This document shows, piece after piece, positions 1-11,075 of a stretch of DNA of 64,000 bases. The first letter of the stretch is position 1; each line of letters begins with the position of its first letter. The position numbers were made by a program, and so were the translations under genes. The notes below the pieces were generated by a model, which searched no databases, was not told the origin of the DNA, and worked only from the letters and a program-made list of their open reading frames with translations. Source of the DNA: Ndongobacter massiliensis (GTDB taxonomy: Bacteria > Bacillota > Clostridia > Tissierellales > Peptoniphilaceae); the NCBI RefSeq assembly GCF_900120375.1, contig NZ_LT635480.1:868001-932000 (forward strand). Reading direction: 5' to 3'.

Positions 1-1809
1 GGAAAACGAATCCGCCAGTTCCTCTTTCATTGTACCCCAATTCAGTGTTTTTGCAGACCAGGCGTTGTTGTGCACGCACAGAATCCACATGCCTTCCTGC
101 ACTCGATACAACAACAAAATCACATTCTCTTCCCCGCTGTCAAACAGTCGCACGCGCGCACGAATCTCCTGCGTTGTTTGCAATCGAAAAACCGGATACC
201 TTTTGCGCAGAGCAATCAGATCGCGCACATAGTTCACCAGCGGTAGATTCTCGCTTTTTTTATCCCAATCAATCGCATTGACTGAATAGGGGGCGCAGTA
301 GGAATTCTCGCACATCTTTTTATCCCTTCGAAACTCGTTGCCCGCATGGAAAAAGGGAATTCCCTGCGCCGTCAACAAAATCCCGAATGCCAACCGTGTC
401 ATGGCAAGCGTCTCCGGAATTTGTCCGACCGTTCGGATCAATTTATCCTCGAAAATTAAATTGTCGTGCGCGTTAAAATAATTGACCGTACCCACCGGCG
501 AATCCAATCCCGCTTTATGCACTGCATCGTAATCGATGCTCCCCAAAAGCCCGGTCTCCACGGCTTTGCGCGCTGCCGGAATCCCCTGCACATACCCGCG
601 ATAGATGCCGTCATTGTCCCCCCGAATCGCATCGCGGAATGCGGCATTGAAGAGGGCAAAGGGCCCGCCTTTCGGATGATTCTGTGTAAACCACGTCGTC
701 TGCTCCGCTTCGTCCAGCGATGTCATAGTGGCCGCCCACGGCTCGCCATACAGCAAGGTATACGGATTGACCGCCCGCAGCGACCGCGTAATTTCCGCGA
801 CCGTCTCGCGATCAATCAGTGCCATCAAGTCAAAACGAAAGCCGTCAATCTTGTATTCCCTCTGCCAGTACAGAAGTGAATCGACAATAAACTTCCGCAC
901 CATCGGATTTTCCGTCTTCATCTCATTGCCGCACCCGGAACCGTTCGTAAAGTGTCCGTTTCGCATCCGATAATAGTAATTCGGCACTAATTGATTAAAA
1001 TTGGAACCCTCCGCGCGATAGGTGTGATTGTACACGACGTCCAGCACCACGCCGATGCCCGCTTCGTGCAGCGATTGGACCATGCGCTTGACCTCCCGGA
1101 TGCGCAGTGTCGGATCATCCGGATCCATGGAATAACTTCCCTCCGGCACGTTAAACAACTCCGGATCATAACCCCAATTGTAATTGTCCGCCGCACCGAA
1201 GCGATGAAAGCTCTCGTCCACCGTCAGAAAATCCTGCAAAGGCATCAGATGCACATGCGTGATTCCCAACTCTTTCAGGTGCGCGATCCCCGTCGTAACC
1301 CCATTGCGCTTTGTGTCCGCTTGCGTAAAGGACAGATACTTCCCCCGGTAGGGATTTTCCGAACTCATCGAATACGTAAAATCCCCGATGTGCAATTCGT
1401 ATAGAATCGCATCGGACGGCAGCACGTGGATATACTCGCTGTCCCGAAAGCCCGCCGGATCCGTTCGCGCCAGATCGATCACCGCACTGCGCGCGCTGTT
1501 TTTGGCGCTGGAAACGGCATACGGATCGGTCACCTCGCGCGGCATCGATGCCCCAGCGGCGGGCTCCAGCAGATAGGTGTAGTACTTGCCGTGGAGATCA
1601 CCGGGAATGCGGACTTCAAAGGTACCATCGTCATTTTTTCGCATCGGAAAACAGGTGCGTCGAATGGCCTGTGCAGAATCGTACAGCGCCAACGTCACTG
1701 TCTTATGCGTCGGCGCCCATACGTTAAAAATTGTCGCTTCTTTCGTATATTGTGCGCCCAAGGTTCGGTGCGATACCGGATAGGCAGTCTTCGTCTTCGA
1801 CAGAATCAA
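1..1809 (-). CDS. pulA: Type I pullulanase (partial, C-terminus cut by window edge)
   Basis: Debranching enzyme that hydrolyses alpha-1,6 links in glycogen-type polymers. I translated the strand by hand: the frame is open from just after the phosphorylase stop to the window edge, about 603 codons. The best start is TTG at 1809, eight bases after AGGAG. An N-terminal carbohydrate-binding/E-set region (FNVWAPT) is followed by the type I hallmark YNWGYDP and the GH13 barrel motifs DVVYNHT, GFRFDLM and NYFNAHDN; a GEPW motif carries the expected acid/base Glu. Family length is usually 620-720 residues, so only the tail is missing. There is no obvious signal peptide, so action is probably cytoplasmic. 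It is the last gene visible in the glgC-D-A-P operon and starts 21 bases after glgP, which fits coupled storage and mobilisation of glycogen. Confidence 0.9.
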   Translation of the reverse strand, partial: MILSKTKTAYPVSHRTLGAQYTKEATIFNVWAPTHKTVTLALYDSAQAIRRTCFPMRKNDDGTFEVRIPGDLHGKYYTYLLEPAAGASMPREVTDPYAVSSAKNSARSAVIDLARTDPAGFRDSEYIHVLPSDAILYELHIGDFTYSMSSENPYRGKYLSFTQADTKRNGVTTGIAHLKELGITHVHLMPLQDFLTVDESFHRFGAADNYNWGYDPELFNVPEGSYSMDPDDPTLRIREVKRMVQSLHEAGIGVVLDVVYNHTYRAEGSNFNQLVPNYYYRMRNGHFTNGSGCGNEMKTENPMVRKFIVDSLLYWQREYKIDGFRFDLMALIDRETVAEITRSLRAVNPYTLLYGEPWAATMTSLDEAEQTTWFTQNHPKGGPFALFNAAFRDAIRGDNDGIYRGYVQGIPAARKAVETGLLGSIDYDAVHKAGLDSPVGTVNYFNAHDNLIFEDKLIRTVGQIPETLAMTRLAFGILLTAQGIPFFHAGNEFRRDKKMCENSYCAPYSVNAIDWDKKSENLPLVNYVRDLIALRKRYPVFRLQTTQEIRARVRLFDSGEENVILLLYRVQEGMWILCVHNNAWSAKTLNWGTMKEELADSFS

Positions 1810-1830
1810 GGGAGTCTCTCCTAACTTTAT

Positions 1831-4205
1831 TCATTTTTGGGCGCTCTGGTTTACCGGCGTCCCCGGGGCGTTCCATACGGTATCTCGATAGATCTGTAGT
1901 GTCGTCTGCATGGAAAACATCACCGACCCGGCAATGTTGTGCAGACTCTTTTGATTCCATACTAGGGCATCAAAATAATCCATCTCCATTTGCATACGCA
2001 CCGTCCGGTAGGAAAGCAGATCCTCCAGAACGGAAAAGCTGTCATCATAGCGCACGAGCAGTTCGTAGAGGCGATGAAAATCATAGTCGATTACCCGGCG
2101 CGAGCAGCGCAGCAAACGCTCCAGCAAAGCGCGTACCGCATCCTGCGATTCCAGAATGTAGCCGAATTTCCCACGTCGCACCGGACGCGGAAAGATTTCG
2201 TCGATCGTCGGACCGAATGCGTAACACGCGAGCTCCTTCTGACGCGCCAAGTCATAACCGATCCCCGTCCGGGAGGTGCAGGGCACTGCCCCGTTCACCA
2301 TTGCCTTCATCACAGTGGTACCGCAGGGCTCTTTCTCGGCAAACCCGAGGTTCTCGTACGTGTCGCAAGCCGGAAGCAATGCCTGAATCCGACTCATGTT
2401 ATAGTCTTCGATAAAGACCACCATCATTTTCTCGCGAATCTGCGGATCGTGATTGATGCGGTTTGCCAATGCATTGATGAAATGAAGGATTTCCTTTGCC
2501 GCATAGTAGTTGGGAGCTGCCTTGCCGCTGAAAAAGTATGTCACCTCAGGCACATCCGCCTGCGGTTGCTCCACGAGCTGAAAATACTTCATCGCCAGGC
2601 AAAGTGCGTTCAAGAGTTGCCGTTTTGACTCGTGTATGACGCCCAGTTGCATATCATAGACGGAATACGGATTGATTTCAATCCCTTTGCGTGCATATAC
2701 TTCCCGGGCGACCCGTTTTTTATGTTCCTGTTTGACGGCAGCGAGCGCTTTTCCCACCGACTCGTCCGAAGCGCAGTGCGTTAGCGCAGCGAGCACCGCT
2801 TCCTCCTCCCCTCCGACGCTCTCCTTGCCAGACAATGTCGAGAGGAAATCGTACAATGGCGGATTTGTCGTGCGCAGCCACCGATGCAGCGAAATGCCCA
2901 TTCGAACAGGTTGCAGGCGCCCTGCGAATGGGACGCCTTTTTCGGGGAAAGCAGGTTGGAGAAAGACCGGGCGTGCGCTTCGGTCAAAAATGTGATCGTA
3001 TGCGCCATCCACAGCGCCAGTGCGGTGAGATGGAGCGATTGCCCGTCGTAAACCGTTTGCACTTCGGCACCGCCGCTCTCGTCTTCCGTGGCAAAAAACT
3101 GTTGCATTTTTTCCAAAGTGGGAATCCAGTGTGGGCACACGCGCTCCAATTGCGCACGTGTCCACTGTTCAAAGCTCTCCGCCTGAACCGAAAAATTCGT
3201 ATAACTGAACACTTCCCGGGTCATGCGCAGGGCCTGCGAAAAAGACAGTCCGTAGTCCTCCGTCAAGGCATGGACGCATGCGACGATGGTGAAACCCGTT
3301 TGAACTTCATTGAGATGTATATGGACATGTGCGGGAAATGCCTGGATGGAACGCTCCTTGCCGTCCTTGTGATACGTCCGGAAGATGTCGCGCATCGTCG
3401 CCGCCGCGAAAAAAACCTCCTGCATCAGGCGCAGGTATTGCCCGCGTTCCGTCGTTTCATTCGGATACAAAAATTCGACGATGGCATGTGCCGCATTGAT
3501 ACGCTCATAGGCGGCGGAAAAATCGCCCTCTGAAAAGAGCTGGAAGTCGATGTCTTCCAAGGCCTCCGCGCGCCAAATGCGCAGGGTGTTGATCTGCGAT
3601 GCCCCGTAGCCAACGACTGGGATGTCATAGGGAATGGCTTTCACTGCACTTCCATGTAGCGGAATCGTGTGAAAGTAGGCCTTTTCATGTTCCCATGGAT
3701 TTTTGTTGGACACCCAGTTATCCGGTTCTTCTACTTGCGTACCATTGACCAAGGTCTGCTTCAAACGCCCATTTTTATAACGCAATCCGTAACCCATGAG
3801 CGATATGCCGCTATTGGCGGCACTCAACAATTCATCAAAGCTGATCGTACCCAAGGCACCATGTCCCAAAGAGATTTCCCGTTCCGTCCTTTCCAAAGCG
3901 GACAAGCGATGCCCCAACTGATGTAATGCTTTTTTCAAAAGAGGCAGAATGCCCAGACACTGGGCATTCTGACGCAGAAGTTTTCCCGGCATGTATTCAA
4001 AGGAAAGCAGATACAGGCGTCGTTTTTTCGCCGCGCGAATGCCGCTTTGCGCCCATGCTTCACCCAACATTTGCCGAAGCGTATCGCAGGTTGCACGGTA
4101 AATCTCGTAGTTCCACGCATCGTCGGCCCGGGTTCCGTACTGTCCGTACAGGTTTTGCTGAATGCGCTGTGCGATTTCGTCCACCGTATAAGCTTGTTGT
4201 GGCAT
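1831..4205 (-). pseudogene. glgP: Glycogen phosphorylase family protein, interrupted by a frameshift
   Basis: Glycogen phosphorylase normally releases glucose-1-phosphate from glycogen using PLP. Two overlapping reading frames together give about 791 residues, the family length. The start is ATG 4205 (MPQQAYTV, after AGGAGG). The first frame is phosphorylase-like up to an SPKK sequence near 2940, where the frame must move by one at a run of five A (plus-strand T 2938-2942); six A would restore GVPFAGRL and the rest to the stop at 1831. The C-terminal part keeps EKEPCGTTVMKAMVNGA, including the probable PLP lysine. Several hallmark motifs are altered: GNGGLGR reads GHGALGT and NDTHP reads NEVQT. 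So this may be a decaying gene, a divergent paralogue or a one-base sequence error. It lies between glgA and pulA, in operon. Confidence 0.8.
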
Positions 4206-4233
4206 CCGCTTTCCTCCTATTGTCTCCAGGGGA

Positions 4234-5670
4234 CTATCCCCACAGGGAACGATACAGCGCCTCATACTGTTCGCTGGAGTGTTCCCAATCCAATTTTCGA
4301 TGCATCCCGTTGCGCTGTAGCATACGATAGTCGTCCCGGTGATTCGTGTAGATCCCCGCCGCATTGAGCATGCAGAAGAGCAATTCATGCGCATTGATAT
4401 TGGCGAAGGTAAAGCCGCAACCCGTCTTATCATAGCGATTGTACGGCTCCACCGTATCCCGCAGACCGCCGGCTTCCCGCACGATCGGAACGGCGCCGTA
4501 GCGCATGGCAATCATCTGAGAGATACCGCAGGGTTCCGAAACGGAGGGCATGAGCAGAAAATCGGCAGAGCCGTAGATCTGATGTGATTCCTCTTCGGAA
4601 TACATAATGTGCGCGGCACATTTTTCCGGTTCTTTCCAGGAAAAGTACTGGAACATCTCTTCATAGGTCGCATCGCCGGTGCCCAAGACGACAAACTGTA
4701 CATCATTGTGCAAAAATTCTTCAAAAATAAAGCGCAGCAGATCCAGCCCTTTCATCGAATTGAGGCGTGAAACCATGGCAAAAAGCGGCACATCGTCCCG
4801 CACCGGCAGTCCGAATTGTTTCTGCAGGGCGCGCTTATTCTGCAGGCGCTTTTCCACATGCGCTGCATCGTAATTTGCCGTCAAAAAAGCGTCCGTTTTC
4901 GGGTTCCACACTTCGTAATCGATGCCATTGACGATGCCGCTGAGTTTGTCGGCATAGGCACGAATGACCCCATCCAAGCCCTCGCCAAAGAAAGGATATT
5001 GAATTTCTTCCGCATAACTCTGTGATACGGTCGTTACGCGCGTCGCATGAATCAGCCCGCCTTTGAGAAAGTTGATCGAATCGTAAAATTTCAGATCGTA
5101 ATCGCTCATGTAGTAACCGGAAAGATTGGTCCAGTAAAAGGTTTCCGGTGCGAATTGCCCCTGATATTTCAAATTGTGGATCGTGAAAACCGTCCGCACG
5201 TCTTTATAGAACGGATCGCCCGTGCGATAATCGTTGACAAACACCGGAACCAGAGCGGAATGCCAGTCGTTGGCGTGAATCACATCGACATCCCAGCCGA
5301 GCACTTTTGGCAGCCGCGTCGCTCCCTTGGAAAAGAAGATGAAACGTTCGCCGTCATCCAACTCCCCATAGGGGGCTTTTCGATCGAAGTAGTAGTCATT
5401 TTCAAGAAAGTAAATCGTCACGCCTTCATATTGTAATGTAAGAATACCGCAATACTCATGCTTCCATCCAAGATCGATCCAAAATTCCCCGATTTTTTTC
5501 ATTTGTTCTGTATATTTTGGGGCGATCTGCGAAAACTTCGGCATGACGACACGGCAATCCAGCCCCCGCTTCACCAGTGCCTTGGGCAGTGAGCCGGCGA
5601 CATCCGCCAGCCCGCCCGTCTTCAAAAAGGGAGCGACTTCCGCGGCAACGTATAGGATTTTTGTACTCAC
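4234..5670 (-). CDS. glgA: Glycogen synthase (ADP-glucose type, GT5)
   Basis: Transfers glucose from ADP-glucose to the non-reducing end of a growing alpha-1,4-glucan in the cytoplasm. 478 residues, the normal length. The N-terminus carries the ADP-glucose-binding KTGGLADV motif (residues 17-24) and the C-terminal GT-B half has LMPSVSEPCGISQMIAMRYG, the acceptor/donor loop of the family, followed by REAGGLRDTVEPYN. The start is GTG at 5670, preceded by GAGGTGG; it overlaps the glgD stop (GTGA), which indicates translational coupling with glgD. Twenty-eight bases separate it from the phosphorylase gene downstream. All features are those of a functional enzyme. Confidence 0.96.
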   Translation of the reverse strand: MSTKILYVAAEVAPFLKTGGLADVAGSLPKALVKRGLDCRVVMPKFSQIAPKYTEQMKKIGEFWIDLGWKHEYCGILTLQYEGVTIYFLENDYYFDRKAPYGELDDGERFIFFSKGATRLPKVLGWDVDVIHANDWHSALVPVFVNDYRTGDPFYKDVRTVFTIHNLKYQGQFAPETFYWTNLSGYYMSDYDLKFYDSINFLKGGLIHATRVTTVSQSYAEEIQYPFFGEGLDGVIRAYADKLSGIVNGIDYEVWNPKTDAFLTANYDAAHVEKRLQNKRALQKQFGLPVRDDVPLFAMVSRLNSMKGLDLLRFIFEEFLHNDVQFVVLGTGDATYEEMFQYFSWKEPEKCAAHIMYSEEESHQIYGSADFLLMPSVSEPCGISQMIAMRYGAVPIVREAGGLRDTVEPYNRYDKTGCGFTFANINAHELLFCMLNAAGIYTNHRDDYRMLQRNGMHRKLDWEHSSEQYEALYRSLWG

Positions 5671-6785
5671 TGTCGCACCACCTCATTCTTTCCGATGACA
5701 TAGGGTTTCATCGCGGAACCGACTAAGGATAGACCGCTTTCAATATGGGCGTATTTGTCGGAAATCGTGTTAACCAGTACAGCACCTTCTTCCACCGTCG
5801 TCTTTTGAATTAAAATGCAGTTGCGGATGATGGCGCCCTTGTGAATGCGCACGCCACGGAAAATGATCGAGTTTTCTACCTGTCCCTCGATAATGCAGCC
5901 GTTGGCAATCAGCGAATTGCGCACCAGCGAGCCGGCCTTGTACAACGTCGACGGCTCGTCTTTCGACTTCGTATAAACCATGCCGCCTTGATAGAAAAGT
6001 TCATTGTACACTTCCGGATGCAGCAGATCCATATTCGCCTGATAGAAGGAGCGGATATCGCGGATGATGGAGACGTAATCTTCCACGGCATACACCCCAA
6101 TTTTTAAGCGGTTCTTATTATTGAGCAGCGCCTGAATGAGCGTTTTGGCATTGCCGCGTTCAACGGCATCTTTCAGAACGTCGATAAACACCTGCTTTTT
6201 CACAAAGGCGCGTCCCAAAAATAGATCGACGGTTTCCTGCGTGCCCAAGTGCAGCCCGACATTGACAAAATTGCCGTTCGCATCCAAAATCAATTTCTGC
6301 ATATTGATGTAACGCCCTTCCGGATCCGCCATCCGGCTGTAAAAGAGCATGGCATCGTAATCATCGTCGACAAATACATCGTAGGCCTTACGGATATTGT
6401 TTTTGCAAATGAACATCGGGTTTTGCAGGTAGATGTGATCCGCCTTAGTGTATTCATAAAACGGCAGGGAATCAAAATACGTCTGTACCTCGCATTTTTC
6501 CCCCGACAAGCTGTCGTAACTCGGCGGATTGATCATGAGCCCGTTATTGCGCCGGTTGAGTTCCCAATTCTTTCCATCACCGATATGATCAAGCGTGGAA
6601 CGGATATTTTTTCCCGCGTACAGCATGACATGTGACAGATTGCTGTTGGACATGTTGGACAGGGCGAAGTCGATGATGCGGTACCGACCGCCAAATGGGA
6701 ACATATAATCTGGCCGCGATTTCGATAATGCCTCATAGGAGTCGTCCGGCCCGTTGCTGTAGATAATTCCGATACAATTTTTCAT
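5667..6785 (-). CDS. glgD: GlgD, regulatory subunit of glucose-1-phosphate adenylyltransferase
   Basis: Second subunit of the two-component ADP-glucose pyrophosphorylase found in many Firmicutes; in characterised cases it modulates GlgC and is poorly active itself. 372 residues. It is clearly homologous to GlgC ([21 protein letters not shown], partly shown) but the N-terminus reads GIIYSNGPDDSYE in place of the nucleotide-binding LAGGxGxRL loop, the expected GlgD signature. A left-handed beta-helix of hexapeptide repeats occupies roughly residues 270-370. The start is ATG 6785 after AGGGGGAAGG, nine bases after the glgC stop; the stop overlaps glgA. Confidence 0.93.
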   Translation of the reverse strand: MKNCIGIIYSNGPDDSYEALSKSRPDYMFPFGGRYRIIDFALSNMSNSNLSHVMLYAGKNIRSTLDHIGDGKNWELNRRNNGLMINPPSYDSLSGEKCEVQTYFDSLPFYEYTKADHIYLQNPMFICKNNIRKAYDVFVDDDYDAMLFYSRMADPEGRYINMQKLILDANGNFVNVGLHLGTQETVDLFLGRAFVKKQVFIDVLKDAVERGNAKTLIQALLNNKNRLKIGVYAVEDYVSIIRDIRSFYQANMDLLHPEVYNELFYQGGMVYTKSKDEPSTLYKAGSLVRNSLIANGCIIEGQVENSIIFRGVRIHKGAIIRNCILIQKTTVEEGAVLVNTISDKYAHIESGLSLVGSAMKPYVIGKNEVVRQ

Positions 6786-6794
6786 GCCTTCCCC

Positions 6795-7934
6795 CTATTC
6801 CTCGCTCACTTTTCCATCTGCGACGAGATAGACCGCATTGGTTCCCTCACTGCCGATGACCTGATCGGTGTCAATGATCTGATCTTCCGCAATCACCGCG
6901 TTTACGACGTGCGCTCCGGATTTCACCACACTGCCCGACAGGATGACGCTATTTACGACGACGGCGCCTTCTTCGACGGTGACATTGTTAAAGAGCACCG
7001 AGTGGCGCACCGTCCCCTCAATGGAGCAGGCTTCGTTGATCAGCGCTTCGGAAACTTCTGCGTGCGCACCGATGTACTGCGGCGGCAAATTCTTCGATGC
7101 CGTATAAATGCGCCAGGACTTGTCGTAAATATCCAGCCCGTTGTCCGGATCGATCATTTCCAAATTCGCTTCCCAGTAACTGCGCACCGTCCCGACATCT
7201 TTCCAGTAGCCGTCAAAACGGTAGACGTAGAGCGGCAATCCCGCCTGGAGCATCCCCGGTATAATGTCTTTTCCGAAATCCGAATCGGAATCCGGATTGT
7301 CCGCATCGGCAATGAGCGCTTTGCGCAGCGTCTTCCAGTTGAACATGTATATGCCCATGGACGCCAAATTGCTCTTCGGCTTTTCCGGCTTTTCTTCAAA
7401 TTCTACAATGCGATCCGACTCATCCGTATTCATAATGCCAAAACGAGGCGCTTCTTCCCAAGGAACCTCCATGACAGCAATCGTTCCTTCCGCGCCCCGT
7501 GCTTTATGCACTTCCAGCAATTCGTTGTAGTCCATCTTGTAAATGTGATCCCCCGAGAGGATGAGTACATATTGCGGATCCACCGTATCCAGATAATCAA
7601 TGTTTTCATAAATGGCGTTTGCGGTTCCATCGTACCAGCGTCCGCCCTCTTCCGAATAATAGGGGGAGAGCAAACGCAACCCACCTTTGTTCCGATCGTA
7701 ATCCCAAGCGGAACCGATCCCGATATGTTCATTTAATTTGAATGGCTTATACTGCGTCAAAATACCGATATCCCGAATATCGGAATTTGTCGCATTGCTC
7801 AGCGCAAAATCAATGATTCTGTACTTTCCCCCAAACGGCACCGCCGGCTTCGGCGTGGTTCTCGTCAGCGCTTTGAGCCGAGAGCCCTGTCCGCCGGCGA
7901 GCAACATCGCAACGACACGATTGCTGTTTCTCAT
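6795..7934 (-). CDS. glgC: Glucose-1-phosphate adenylyltransferase catalytic subunit
   Basis: Makes ADP-glucose from ATP and glucose-1-phosphate, the committed step of glycogen synthesis. 379 residues from ATG 7934, chosen because AAAGGAGG lies just upstream; a longer in-frame extension has no support. The intact nucleotide-binding loop [10 protein letters not shown] lies at residues 10-19, followed by [15 protein letters not shown]. The metal-binding [10 protein letters not shown] and the [10 protein letters not shown] segment are present, and a C-terminal hexapeptide beta-helix starts near residue 280. First gene of glgC-glgD-glgA-glgP-pulA, so it probably carries the operon promoter. No branching enzyme gene (glgB) is visible in the window. 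Confidence 0.96.
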   Translation of the reverse strand: MRNSNRVVAMLLAGGQGSRLKALTRTTPKPAVPFGGKYRIIDFALSNATNSDIRDIGILTQYKPFKLNEHIGIGSAWDYDRNKGGLRLLSPYYSEEGGRWYDGTANAIYENIDYLDTVDPQYVLILSGDHIYKMDYNELLEVHKARGAEGTIAVMEVPWEEAPRFGIMNTDESDRIVEFEEKPEKPKSNLASMGIYMFNWKTLRKALIADADNPDSDSDFGKDIIPGMLQAGLPLYVYRFDGYWKDVGTVRSYWEANLEMIDPDNGLDIYDKSWRIYTASKNLPPQYIGAHAEVSEALINEACSIEGTVRHSVLFNNVTVEEGAVVVNSVILSGSVVKSGAHVVNAVIAEDQIIDTDQVIGSEGTNAVYLVADGKVSEE

Positions 7935-7968
7935 ATAGTCCTCCTTTAGACGTCTAATGCCCACTTTC

Positions 7969-7998
7969 ATTGTACCCGAAACCGCCACAAAGAAACAA
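7969..7998 (-). promoter_or_regulatory. Candidate glg operon promoter with an overlapping small palindrome
   Basis: On the minus strand TTGTTT (7993-7998) and TACAAT (7969-7974) are separated by 18 bases, 35 bases before the glgC start. A perfect inverted repeat GAAAC-N5-GTTTC at 7992-8006 overlaps the -35 box and could be an operator. The -35 match is weak, so this is tentative. Confidence 0.4.
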
Positions 7999-8047
7999 AC
8001 GGTTTCCCATTTCGATGCGAAAGTCCGCTCCGCGCTGAAAAATGAAA

Positions 8048-8112
8048 GGCGGACAAATCTGCGAATTTTCTAAGATGCGGTTTCTGCACTGAAAATTCCG
8101 GGTTTGTCCGCC
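8048..8112 (-). terminator. Long hairpin terminator after guaB
   Basis: The arms GGCGGACAAA (8048-8057) and TTTGTCCGCC (8103-8112) pair perfectly, as do the inner arms GAATTTTC (8063-8070) and GAAAATTC (8091-8098), with a 20-base apical loop. On the minus strand the stem is followed by TTTCATTTTT. It separates guaB from the glg operon. Confidence 0.75.
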
Positions 8113-8123
8113 CCTGCTCCTAT

Positions 8124-9578
8124 CTATCGCGGCCGCGAGTAGTTCGGTGCCTCTTTGGTAATCGTCACATCGTGCGGGTGGTTCTCGATCAGAGAAGCCG
8201 TGGTGATCTGTACATACTCCGTATTGTTCTGAAGGGAAGAAATATCTTTTGCGCCCACATAGCCCATGCCGGCGCGCAGCCCGCCCAAGAGCTGGTACAC
8301 GACATCAGCGACCTCGCCCTTGTATTCGACGCGCCCTTCAATGCCCTCCGGGACCAATTTCTTGGAATTCTGCTGGAAGTAACGATCGGAGGAACCGTCT
8401 TTCATGGCGCCCAAGGAGCCCATGCCGCGGTATACCTTGAAGCGGCGTCCTTCCGAGAGCACTTCTTCACCGGGCGCCTCTTTGCAGCCGGCAAAGAGCG
8501 ACCCCAGCATCACGGCATCGCCGCCGGCCGCCAACGCTTTCGTGATATCGCCAGAGTACTTGATGCCGCCGTCCGCCACGCAGGGAATGCCCGCTGCGTG
8601 ACAAACTTCCGCACACGCCATAATTGCAGAAATCTGCGGCACCCCGACACCCGAAACGACGCGCGTCGTACAGATGGAACCCGGTCCGATTCCAATTTTC
8701 ACACAATCGACTCCCGCATCGATCAGCGCACGCGCTCCCGCCGCCGTCGCTACATTGCCCGCCATAATCTGGACATTCGGGAATTTCTTGCGAATGCGCG
8801 CCACCGTCTCAATGACATTTGCCGAATGCCCGTGCGCGGTATCAATGCCCACCAAATCGACCTGCGCTTCTACCAGCGCCTTCATGCGCTCCTCGACATC
8901 CGCCGTCACGCCGACCGCCGCTCCGCACAACAGCCGTCCGTGCTCATCTTTGGCGGAATCGGGATACACAATCGCCTTTTCAATATCTTTAATCGTAATG
9001 AGCCCTTTGAGGTAACCGTTTTTGTCGACCAACGGCAACTTCTCAATTTTATGCTCCTTCAGAATTTCACGCGCTTCATCCATGCTGATGTTCGGTGAAG
9101 CGGTAATCAAGTTTTCCGACGTCATCGCCTCATGGATGGGACGCTCGTAATTCGTCTCAAAACGAATATCGCGATTGGTGATGATGCCGATGAGCTTTCC
9201 CTTTTCGTCCGTAATCGGCACGCCGGAAATGCGAAAATGCTGCATAAGTTCCAACGCCTGTGCAATCGTATCAATCGGCGAAAGGCGGAACGGATCCGTA
9301 ATGACGCCATGTTCGGAACGCTTCACCCGATCCACTTCCCGCGCCTGCTGTTCAATGCTCATATTCTTATGAATCACGCCCATGCCGCCCTGGCGAGCAA
9401 TGGCAATCGCCATATCGGCTCCTGTGACCGTATCCATACTGGCGCTCAGAATTGGCGTCTTGAGCCGAATCTTTTTCGTCAAATTGGTTTCCAGCGACAC
9501 CTCATTCGGCAACACTGCCGAATAGGCTGGCAAGAGCAGAATATCATCAAATGTTAAACCCTCTCCGAAAAGCTTCAC
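8124..9578 (-). CDS. guaB: Inosine-5'-monophosphate dehydrogenase
   Basis: Oxidises IMP to XMP with NAD+, the first committed step of GMP synthesis. 484 residues, normal length. N-terminal [10 protein letters not shown], a Bateman module of two CBS domains at about residues 92-205 ([30 protein letters not shown]), then the (beta/alpha)8 barrel. The catalytic loop GSICTTR places the nucleophile at Cys303, and the flap contains [10 protein letters not shown]. The start is GTG 9578, after AAGGAGG. It is flanked by terminators on both sides, so it is likely a single-gene transcript. I see no purine riboswitch in the 130 bases upstream. Confidence 0.97.
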   Translation of the reverse strand: MKLFGEGLTFDDILLLPAYSAVLPNEVSLETNLTKKIRLKTPILSASMDTVTGADMAIAIARQGGMGVIHKNMSIEQQAREVDRVKRSEHGVITDPFRLSPIDTIAQALELMQHFRISGVPITDEKGKLIGIITNRDIRFETNYERPIHEAMTSENLITASPNISMDEAREILKEHKIEKLPLVDKNGYLKGLITIKDIEKAIVYPDSAKDEHGRLLCGAAVGVTADVEERMKALVEAQVDLVGIDTAHGHSANVIETVARIRKKFPNVQIMAGNVATAAGARALIDAGVDCVKIGIGPGSICTTRVVSGVGVPQISAIMACAEVCHAAGIPCVADGGIKYSGDITKALAAGGDAVMLGSLFAGCKEAPGEEVLSEGRRFKVYRGMGSLGAMKDGSSDRYFQQNSKKLVPEGIEGRVEYKGEVADVVYQLLGGLRAGMGYVGAKDISSLQNNTEYVQITTASLIENHPHDVTITKEAPNYSRPR

Positions 9579-9708
9579 AAAGGCCTCCTTCTATTTTTCA
9601 CATGCGGAAAGAAATGAATTTGTATTATTGTACCAAAATTTCCTCCATAATTTAATAAAGAATTGCCGCGCAGGAAAAACTTTCCGTATAAATAAATTCT
9701 GTTTTTGA

Positions 9709-9746
9709 AAAGGCTGTGGCAAAGTTGTTTCTCCGCCACAGCCTTT
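9709..9746 (-). terminator. Rho-independent terminator after eno
   Basis: The perfect 12-base arms AAAGGCTGTGGC (9709-9720) and GCCACAGCCTTT (9735-9746) have a 14-base loop. On the minus strand the stem is followed by TTTTCAAAAAC. It ends the eno transcript ahead of guaB. Confidence 0.85.
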
Positions 9747-9761
9747 CGTTGCACTACTGCT

Positions 9762-11075
<1,314 letters not shown>

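Noticed and set aside
2936-2945. Programmed -1 frameshifting in glgP
   Set aside because: The site has only five A followed by GG and I see no strong downstream stem; the P-site re-pairing (AAA to GAA) is poor. Left as a less likely option than an indel.
1831-3165. Treating the C-terminal phosphorylase frame as a separate gene
   Set aside because: Its first 80 or so residues are out-of-frame translation of the same gene, and homology only begins after the A-run near 2940.
7985-8010. Catabolite (CcpA cre) site before glgC
   Set aside because: The GAAAC-N5-GTTTC palindrome matches the cre consensus poorly at its outer bases.
9579-9708. Purine riboswitch ahead of guaB
   Set aside because: About 130 bases with no conserved purine aptamer core; only a possible -10 (TACAAT) is visible.
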